Shown piece by piece: positions 47,914-54,800 of a stretch of DNA of 64,000 nucleotides. The first letter of the stretch is position 1; each line of letters begins with the position of its first letter. The DNA is from a virus. The notes beneath the pieces are model-generated. The model made no database searches and had not been told where the DNA came from. It worked only from the letters and a program-made list of their open reading frames with translations. The translations under genes were made by a program, and so were the position numbers. The DNA lies in IMG/VR virus record IMGVR_UViG_3300034061_005520, positions 1 through 64,000 of that record; one strand, given 5' to 3'.

Positions 47914-48536
47914 TTACTATTATCATAGCTGATGGCTTTAAAAAAGGTATGAAGTCTCGTGGTTGTGTTGGATTATTGCCGTATAATAAGAAGAACAATC
48001 TATTTGAGCAGCAAAGAGACTCTATTCGTGGTGTGTTTCCCAGGTCCGATATAGTTTATATTTATGGGTTTGATGCAAAAAGATTTAGCGGATTTATAGA
48101 AGACACTGGCGAAACAAGTAGTACACAATATATTCTGAATAGTGAATACTCTGAGTATAACCATGGTCATAGTTTATATTTGGCTAAAGACAGAATCGCA
48201 CAATCAGACGAATGTTTAATATTATTAGGATATGAACCGATATCTACCAAAATAATAAAGGCTGCCAAGAAAACAAAAAAGTCTTCGGTGTTACTAGATA
48301 CAAAAAACCAATCAAAGCTTGGTTGTGTGCTAGATAATAATACTAAAATGATTAGTCATATCTTTTTTGATTTAGACAATCATATATCAGATATATACCT
48401 GCTCAAAAAACCCGAAATAAACATCTTAATAGAATGTCTAGAACATGAGAAAATTCATAATATGTTTTTGTTTGAAATTATGAATAATATTATTGCCCGT
48501 AAAGGAAAACTGGAGGCTCTTCAAACAGCAAAGTAA
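47910..48536 (+). CDS. Putative nucleotidyltransferase-like protein, 208 aa
   Basis: It opens MITIIIADGFKKGMKSRGCV and later LLPYNKKNNLFEQQRDSIRG, PRSDIVYIYGFD and ECLILLGYEPIS, reminiscent of MobA/NTP-transferase or GT-A folds, but the glycine-rich loop is degenerate. It is coupled to the Cys-cluster gene before it, so the two may act together on a sugar nucleotide. Assignment is weak. Confidence 0.45.
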   Translation: MITIIIADGFKKGMKSRGCVGLLPYNKKNNLFEQQRDSIRGVFPRSDIVYIYGFDAKRFSGFIEDTGETSSTQYILNSEYSEYNHGHSLYLAKDRIAQSDECLILLGYEPISTKIIKAAKKTKKSSVLLDTKNQSKLGCVLDNNTKMISHIFFDLDNHISDIYLLKKPEINILIECLEHEKIHNMFLFEIMNNIIARKGKLEALQTAK

Positions 48537-48538
48537 TT

Positions 48539-49327
48539 ATGTACTCTAAACTTAACGATGAAGAAAAAAAGAAGTTGATTTCTAGTCTATATACAGAACA
48601 AAATAAAAGTTTCCAGGATATAGCAGCTATGTATGATACATATGCTAATAAGGTAAGGAGAGATGCTAAGAAATTTAATATAGCAATTAGAGATAAGAGC
48701 GAAGCACAGAAAAACGCCCTTAAGACAGGAAAACATAAACACCCCACAAAAGGAACCCAAAGAGATGAAGCTACTAAAAATAAAATAGGTGCTTCTGTAA
48801 TGGGATTTTGGGATAGTTTAACAGAAAGTGAGTTGGATCAAAGAAGGCAAATTGCTAAAGACAATTGGAATAATATGTCCGAGGAGCAGAGAGAACATAT
48901 TAGACAACAAGCGAATGTTGCTGTAAGAGCTTCCAGTAAGGAGGGATCTAAGCTTGAGAAGTTTTTATTGGAAAAACTATTAGGCGATGGATATAGGGTA
49001 GATTTTCACAAAGAGCAAAGCTTAAGCAACACAAAACTACAAATAGACCTTTTCCTACCACAACTAAACGTGGCTATAGAGGTGGATGGCCCTTCTCATT
49101 TTTTACCAGTGTGGGGAGACCATGTTCTAGATAAAAATATCAAATACGATAACAAGAAGACCGGCTTGATACTCGGCAAGGGTCTGGTTCTGATTAGAAT
49201 AAAGCAAACGCGAGAGTTCTCAAAAGCTCGTTCTTTAGTCATTTATGACCAACTAATAGATCATCTAAAAAGTATAAAGAATAAATACCCAGACAGTGAT
49301 AACAGAAATATAGAAATAGGAGAATAA
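48539..49327 (+). CDS. Endonuclease with N-terminal DNA-binding part and PD-(D/E)XK domain
   Basis: Of 262 residues, the first 60 hold a helix-turn-helix (SFQDIAAMYDTYANKVRRDA) and repeated helical segments like those of homing endonucleases. The C-terminal part (LQIDLFLPQLNVAIEVDGPSH, then LIRIKQTREF) is a DUF559/Vsr-type nuclease with catalytic Asp and E-x-D/H residues. It may be a mobile endonuclease. It resembles the 36.8-37.2 kb nuclease in its catalytic half but is longer. Confidence 0.72.
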   Translation: MYSKLNDEEKKKLISSLYTEQNKSFQDIAAMYDTYANKVRRDAKKFNIAIRDKSEAQKNALKTGKHKHPTKGTQRDEATKNKIGASVMGFWDSLTESELDQRRQIAKDNWNNMSEEQREHIRQQANVAVRASSKEGSKLEKFLLEKLLGDGYRVDFHKEQSLSNTKLQIDLFLPQLNVAIEVDGPSHFLPVWGDHVLDKNIKYDNKKTGLILGKGLVLIRIKQTREFSKARSLVIYDQLIDHLKSIKNKYPDSDNRNIEIGE

Positions 49328-49328
49328 T

Positions 49329-50048
49329 ATGGCAAAAGCCAAGAAGGAAGATGTCGAGACAACAACCACAAACACCCCAACCAAGACTGTCACACCTAAT
49401 GATATCGAGTGGACCGACCATGTTCTAAGTTTACTGTCAGATGATGAGAAAATAAGTGGTAATCCCACCACAGATGGACTCAGAAGAATTTTCGAAATTG
49501 CTCTTAATTGTGATATCGTAGAATCATCGAGTAATGTGGTTCAGAGTCCTAGTCCAGACAATGAAAAACGAGCCACCGTGGTTCATACCATATCTTATTT
49601 TTTAAAGGATGGGTCTGTGCCAGTAGAATCTAAACATAGGGTTGTTACGGGCGCTGCTGACGTTTATTGGGGCAACTGCGACAAGGTGTTTCGAAACCAC
49701 GCTGTTGCTGTTGCAGATACACGAGCAGAAGGAAGAGCATTAAGACGAGCTCTTAAGCTGCGTAAGGTAGTAGCAGCAGAAGAATTAGCAAAAGATATTG
49801 AGGATCATCCAGATGCTAATACCGTATCTAAAATTAGCAATAATCAAATTAATTTTATAGATGTGTTGGCTAAAAGATTAAATATTAATGTGGTAAATTT
49901 ACTAGACAGTTTAGATATTAAGGTTACTAGTATATATGATATGTCCCATGATGATGGTGTCAAAACTATCAAAGAATTATCCACACTTCAAACCAACCTA
50001 GATTCTGTTCCGGAAAAGATTAAAGGATACGACGCTGGTTGGAAATAA
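49329..50048 (+). CDS. Putative single-strand annealing / recombination-associated protein, 239 aa
   Basis: The core SGNPTTDGLRRIFEIAL, then HAVAVADTRAEGRALRRALK, with GAADVYWGN, resembles conserved blocks of phage recombination or ssDNA-annealing proteins. The C-terminal helical part (ISNNQINFIDVLAKRLNI) is a type often attached to them. Exact family (Rad52-, ERF- or other) cannot be fixed by eye. The disordered Thr-rich N-terminus is short. Context: next to a nuclease and downstream of the replication block. Confidence 0.45.
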   Translation: MAKAKKEDVETTTTNTPTKTVTPNDIEWTDHVLSLLSDDEKISGNPTTDGLRRIFEIALNCDIVESSSNVVQSPSPDNEKRATVVHTISYFLKDGSVPVESKHRVVTGAADVYWGNCDKVFRNHAVAVADTRAEGRALRRALKLRKVVAAEELAKDIEDHPDANTVSKISNNQINFIDVLAKRLNINVVNLLDSLDIKVTSIYDMSHDDGVKTIKELSTLQTNLDSVPEKIKGYDAGWK

Positions 50049-50059
50049 GGAGAAAAGTT

Positions 50060-50380
50060 ATGTTGGCCAAATATAAAATTAGTGATAAATTAGAGTTTAC
50101 CATAGAGGGCGAAGGTCAAAAAGAGATCTTCAAGGAACTAGCCTCTGTGCAAGAGATATTCGGAGAAGATAAGTGTGGATTATGCTCTAAAAACAACATA
50201 AAGTTCGTTGTTAGAAACGTAGAAGGTAACGACTTTTACGAACTAAGGTGTATGGATTGTGGTGGGATTCTCTCTTTTGGTCAACATAAAAAGGGAGGAA
50301 CCTTATTTCCAAAGCGCAAGGACGATAGCGGCGAATACTTACCCAACAAGGGATGGCACAAATATTCTAAAGAAAAGTGA
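50060..50380 (+). CDS. Zinc-finger phage protein, 106 aa
   Basis: ATG 50060 follows AAGGAGAAAAG, which decides the start over an upstream TTG. CGLCSKN and ELRCMDCGG form a zinc ribbon in the middle of a beta-rich protein; GWHKYSK ends it. Similar proteins accompany phage recombination genes. The function is unknown. Confidence 0.6.
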   Translation: MLAKYKISDKLEFTIEGEGQKEIFKELASVQEIFGEDKCGLCSKNNIKFVVRNVEGNDFYELRCMDCGGILSFGQHKKGGTLFPKRKDDSGEYLPNKGWHKYSKEK

Positions 50381-50386
50381 TAAATT

Positions 50387-51136
50387 ATGTCTCTATTTTT
50401 AGCAGAGAACGGTACACTATATTTATTAGATGGAAAATTGGTTATGCATTCTGGGGAAGGACCCCCTTCTTGTTGCTGTCCTACCACTACCACTACACCG
50501 CCACCGTGTGAAGGCCCGTGCGACACCAGTTGCTATGTCGCCTATTGCTGCTCGCCTGACGGCCAGTGCGGCCCCAATGGCGACGGTTGCGCCGATTTCC
50601 TTGGCTGCCAAGAACGATGGAACGCGCCTGCGTTTTTCGCGACAGGTGCGGAAGCTCAGGAGTTTGCCGACAACTTCAACGCCGACAATCCCTCTTGGCA
50701 GTTTGGCTGCGGTATGTATGTTTTCACTTCGCAAGAACTCGGGCTTGAGTGCCCGCCAGAGAAACAGTCGAACCCGTGCCCCGAAGGGTGCGAGTGCGTG
50801 GATGGGCAGTGCGTGGCGGAGTCGGGCGACTGCGCGACCAACGGTTGCCCTCCTCCGGAAATTAGCGGAGATGAGGCGACTGTATTCTGCTGTGGAAAGT
50901 TTTACTTCAACCCTGCCTGGCCTCCTGAGGAACAGTTTCAAAAAGGAGAGTGCTTCCCTGGTTACAACACAGCCTACTTTTGCTTGGCGAACGAATGCAG
51001 CCTAGAGGACTATCTTGCGTTCAACTGCCCCGACAGTGTGCGTTCAGACATTTGGATTGACACGCCGTGCGGCGACAATGGCGGCTGCCCAGATGGCTCG
51101 CGGTGCGTGTCCATCCGCGTCTGTCCTGGAGCGTGA
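50387..51136 (+). CDS. Cys-rich secreted-type protein with Thr linker and GC-rich body
   Basis: Of 249 residues, the first 28 are encoded by AT-rich DNA like the rest of the genome. A CCCPTTTTTPPP linker follows, then a body of about 200 residues with more than 25 Cys (e.g. CPEGCECVDGQCVAESGDC, CPDGSRCVSI), encoded by clearly GC-rich DNA. EGF- or toxin-like small disulfide domains are likely. The composition switch falls on the Thr linker, suggesting domain capture through linker recombination. Extracellular or virion-surface role inferred. Confidence 0.7.
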   Translation: MSLFLAENGTLYLLDGKLVMHSGEGPPSCCCPTTTTTPPPCEGPCDTSCYVAYCCSPDGQCGPNGDGCADFLGCQERWNAPAFFATGAEAQEFADNFNADNPSWQFGCGMYVFTSQELGLECPPEKQSNPCPEGCECVDGQCVAESGDCATNGCPPPEISGDEATVFCCGKFYFNPAWPPEEQFQKGECFPGYNTAYFCLANECSLEDYLAFNCPDSVRSDIWIDTPCGDNGGCPDGSRCVSIRVCPGA

Positions 51137-51139
51137 CCT

Positions 51140-51844
51140 ATGAGTAGCAAACTTTTTTTTCCTGAGTCTCTCCTTAATGAGATTTCGCGGGCTTTCAGTG
51201 GCGGCCCGCCCGCCAGACCTTCGGCAGCTCGGTTGGCTTCATCGAATACGATCACGAAGTGCAGGGGGCGAGCGTGGTGAAGCCGCTACTCGGCCGAGGC
51301 GATGCTCGGGTTTCTCTGGGCCGGCATCGCGGCCAACTGGTTCGCGCCAGGATGCCCTCCCGGTTCACAGTGCGTGGCAATTGGGGGTGGACAATACAGA
51401 GATTGTATAAAATATTTGTCAGACATACCTCAAAGTTATAAAGATCTTGGTTCGAGTGGGGTTACAGTCGATACCTGGATGATGTACAATGTTCCAGGTG
51501 ATCTTCCATGCGAAAGTGTGATTCCATCTGGGTGGGAAAAAACGGGGGAATTTGTGGCTGTTACCGAGGCGTTCTTCCCTATTGGTCCCATTGGGGATCT
51601 GCCAGTATTCGAACTTCCATATCAGCTAAAATGGATTGATATTCAAGGCAAAAAAACTGGGGACTGGGCGACTTGTTGCGATCCAAACCGCACAGATACC
51701 AGTTTGCCCGGGGATTGTGCTGCCTTAGAGGATCTTCAAGCTGAATACTCCTCCTCACCCTATTACGGGAGCCTCCGAGACTCTTATTACAACGCCATTT
51801 GCGAATCCACCCCGACGACTACAACAACACCTCACCCCGGTTAA
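51140..51844 (+). pseudogene. Frame-disrupted gene in GC-rich segment
   Basis: A frame starting at ATG 51140 (GGAG nine bases upstream) stops at 51278-51280. Protein-like sequence can be followed across three pieces: the start of this frame, then QTFGSSVGFIEYDHEVQGAS in the next frame (about 51207-51285), then SAEAMLGFLWAGIAANWFAP back in the first frame to 51844. Two small indels near GC-rich runs (about 51200-51215 and 51285-51300) would restore one reading frame of about 234 residues. Either a decayed gene or sequencing/assembly errors; the eight-T and five-G runs nearby fit the latter. Confidence 0.5.
51302..51844 (+). CDS. Intact 3' part of the disrupted Cys/Thr-tail gene
   Basis: The frame is 180 residues and opens MLGFLWAGIAANWFAPGCPP, with GSQCVAI that parallels GSRCVSI at the end of the gene before it. 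A globular part with several Cys follows, and a TPTTTTTPHPG tail ends it. Base composition falls from GC-rich to neutral after about 51360. There is no convincing ribosome site at 51302, so if translated it is probably as part of the longer frame-shifted gene. Confidence 0.5.
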   Translation: MLGFLWAGIAANWFAPGCPPGSQCVAIGGGQYRDCIKYLSDIPQSYKDLGSSGVTVDTWMMYNVPGDLPCESVIPSGWEKTGEFVAVTEAFFPIGPIGDLPVFELPYQLKWIDIQGKKTGDWATCCDPNRTDTSLPGDCAALEDLQAEYSSSPYYGSLRDSYYNAICESTPTTTTTPHPG

Positions 51845-51845
51845 G

Positions 51846-51883
51846 AATAATAAGTAAGAGTAAAAGCTCACTTATATATTATT
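51846..51883. terminator. Imperfect inverted repeat between convergent operons
   Basis: AATAATAAGTAAGAG and CTCACTTATATATTATT form an interrupted stem in the 51-base gap between the plus-strand and minus-strand blocks. AT-rich arms flank the loop on both sides, so it could serve as a bidirectional terminator. The pairing is weak, hence low certainty. Confidence 0.35.
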
Positions 51884-51895
51884 TATTAGCTACCA

Positions 51896-54800
51896 TTAAC
51901 TATTCTCTTTGTATGGGTTGTCGCTAGTTAAGAACTTTATAGCAACTCCTCTAACAGTACAGTCTTCATCTGGTGTTGTAAGATTTAAGGTATTCTCTAC
52001 AGTTATTGATGATCCTATATCAATGTTGTTCTCTGTGGTTATTCCAGATAAGCCCTCCACTTTAATAGTGGTTCCATCCCACTGACCGTATATTGTTGGA
52101 GTAGACACTTCTTCATACTTATCTAATACTATATATTCACTCTTATAAGTATCATAATAAGCATAAACCATATCTCCAGCAGCATGTGTTTTACCGATTC
52201 TATCTACGACCTTGATCATAGGGGTGCTGCCACTAAGGTCTGATGTTGATGACGGTGGAGCGGTTGGTGGGGCCGCTGTTGTTTGTGGTGGAGATGTTGG
52301 TACTGGAGGCTGTGTGGGTGGAGGAGCCTTAGTGGTTGTTGTTGGTCTTCTCGTGGTAGTAGTGGTCGTTGTTGTGGTCGTTGTTGTGGTCGTTGTTGTG
52401 GTTGGGTTGCCTGTGGTTGTGGTAGCATATAAGCAGTCATAGTTGCAACCAAATTCATTCTCATATGGTCCGCTCGGATCTACTACGCACTGATTAGTAT
52501 TTTGATCACATCTCCATCGAATAGGAGCCTGTGTGGTACCCGGACCACTGGTTGTACCTTCGCCCGGACCACTGGTTGTACCTTCGCCCGGACCACTGGT
52601 TGTACCTTCGCCCGGACCACTGGTAGTGCCTTCGCCCGGACCACTAGTAGTGCCTTCGCCCGGACCACTAGTAGTGCCTTCGCCCGGACCACTGGTAGTG
52701 CCTTCGCCCGGACCACTGGTAGTGCCACCTCCGCTGTCGCAAGAGGTAGTATTCTCCATAATCCTAGACCAAACTCTGTCAAAAATCTGGTCGATACATT
52801 CGTCGCTAAGATTACATCCTGGTGGACTTGTGGGTGGACTTGTGGGTGGGCTGGTGGTACCGCAACAAGCTTGATAACAAGCATCATATCCAGAATAGGC
52901 TTGTCCACTACCGTTTTGAGAGCAATAACAATTGCCTTGTCCGTCGTTAATGCAGTAGTATGATGGGGGTGGTGTTGTACTTCCCCCTGGCGTAGTTCCC
53001 GCTGGCGTAGTTCCCGCTGGCGTAGTTCCCGCTGGCGTAGTTCCCGCTGGCGTAGTTCCCGCTGGCGTAGTTCCCGCTGGCGTAGTTCCTGCTGGCGTAG
53101 TTGTTGGAGGTTCACAATTTGCTTGGTCGCAAGTTTTACCTAAATAGTGAACACCTCCTTCACTTTCGCAGGTATTTTTTGGAATGTTCTCGTCACACCC
53201 ATAATAATCATCTCTATCCGTACTGTAGTAACAACAAGCTCCCGGTTTTCTGCATATAGAGTCTATATCATCGCAAGTTTTTTCTAGATAAAACGTTCCA
53301 CCGTAATATGTTTCGCAGTCTTGCTTTTCTACTCCATCTTCGCATATATCCGAATAACAACACGCCCCAAACTGTTTACACGGATTTCCGGCACAGGAGT
53401 CGTAAGGACCGCCAACTGGTGGTATTGGGCCTCTTATGGGGTCTAGATATTCTCCATTGGGTAAGTTAGACTGCTTACACTCGCTGCTTTGACCGCCAAT
53501 AGTATAGCAATAATATTTCTTTGAGCATAGTCCTGCATTAACTAAAATCCACTTATATTCTTTCTCTCCTCCTGTACTTTCGCAACTCTTCCCCTCTTGA
53601 TCGGCGGCTGCTACTAACTCTCCATTTTCATCATATAAATTCTTGTAGTATTTATTTCCACCCTTCTCATTTATAAGTATTGCTCTGCCCTCTCCAAAAG
53701 CTGATACTTTTTTAACAATTTTGGCCACCACAATTTTATATGCTTGTGGACTAACCCACATGCCGCGCTCTCGATCAAAACGCAAGTCAACAGGAGCAAC
53801 TGGCCATGTTTTGGGTTTGTTTAACCAGTCTTTTAAAAACTTGTCTTTGAGTTCCGTATCTTTAAACGTACCATTGCCAGCAGCAGCGTCAGTGTCCGCT
53901 TCGTTGGGTACTGGCTTACCATCAAGATCATACCCCCAAGCATGTAGTACCAACGGACCTCTTAATCCTAAAAATCTATAGTCCTCAGAATATCTATTAT
54001 TAGCATTTTGAGCCAAAGCATTCATTAACATCGTCTCATCCGGCGGAGTATCACCCCTACCTAAAAGGTCTATGGCGTGACCGGCGCCATCTCCATCGTG
54101 ATGATGATTACTTCCTGAAACCTTATTAGTAAGAGGATCTAAATATTTTTGATTAATTCGTAGATTATATTGATCCATAGTTATTGGATCGTTACAATTT
54201 CCCTCTTTATCAAAAGGCGGTTGTGGTGATAATGGAGAACTATTAGTTTTATTAATTTGTACAAAATTATTATTTTGATAATTAGCATATCTAGGTAGGC
54301 CACAACCATTATCCCCAGCTTTACATACTGGTCCAAATAAACCATCCAAACTCATAAATGCTTTTTTGGCGTAGTTAAATCTTAATTCTAGTACTGATTT
54401 TGGCAGAGTATCTATACCTACAACAGTTCTTTGACTATCTCCCGACGGCTGTTCGTACCAATCCTTCATATCAGCAATCATGCATCTATGAAGGGTTTGT
54501 CCGTCTGCCACATTTTTATCTGCCGGTTTCCTTGTTCCTCCACCCACGGTTTTTAGTTTTCTATTAATGTTATGAGACATTATAGCTTGGTTTCTTAAAA
54601 ACTGGAGCTGCTTTTGTCTGTTTTTAGCGGCATTCTTCATTTGCTCCACAGCAGATTTTGCTAAGTCACCAAACTTTGGAGTAAATGTTTGAAAGGTATA
54701 GGTTGTTGTAATACCAGAAGATCCAAAATTAACATTAATACCACTAAGATTAGGATTGCTATTATAATCATTCCCTAGAAATGGTAGGTCTGGCAAACCA

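Noticed and set aside
50426-50941. Antisense and alternative-frame ORFs in the GC-rich Cys gene
   Set aside because: They are a by-product of high GC; the frame starting at 50387 has the Cys spacing of real disulfide domains and continues from native phage DNA.
52539-53102. CRISPR-like regular repeats
   Set aside because: Units are contiguous with no spacers, in frame and encode protein. No cas genes are present; the Cas4-like nuclease at 41.2 kb is a phage RecB-type enzyme.
52483-53115. Plus- and minus-strand frames over the TTPAG/GEGTTSGP repeats
   Set aside because: They are shadows of tandem repeats inside the 1694-residue minus-strand protein.
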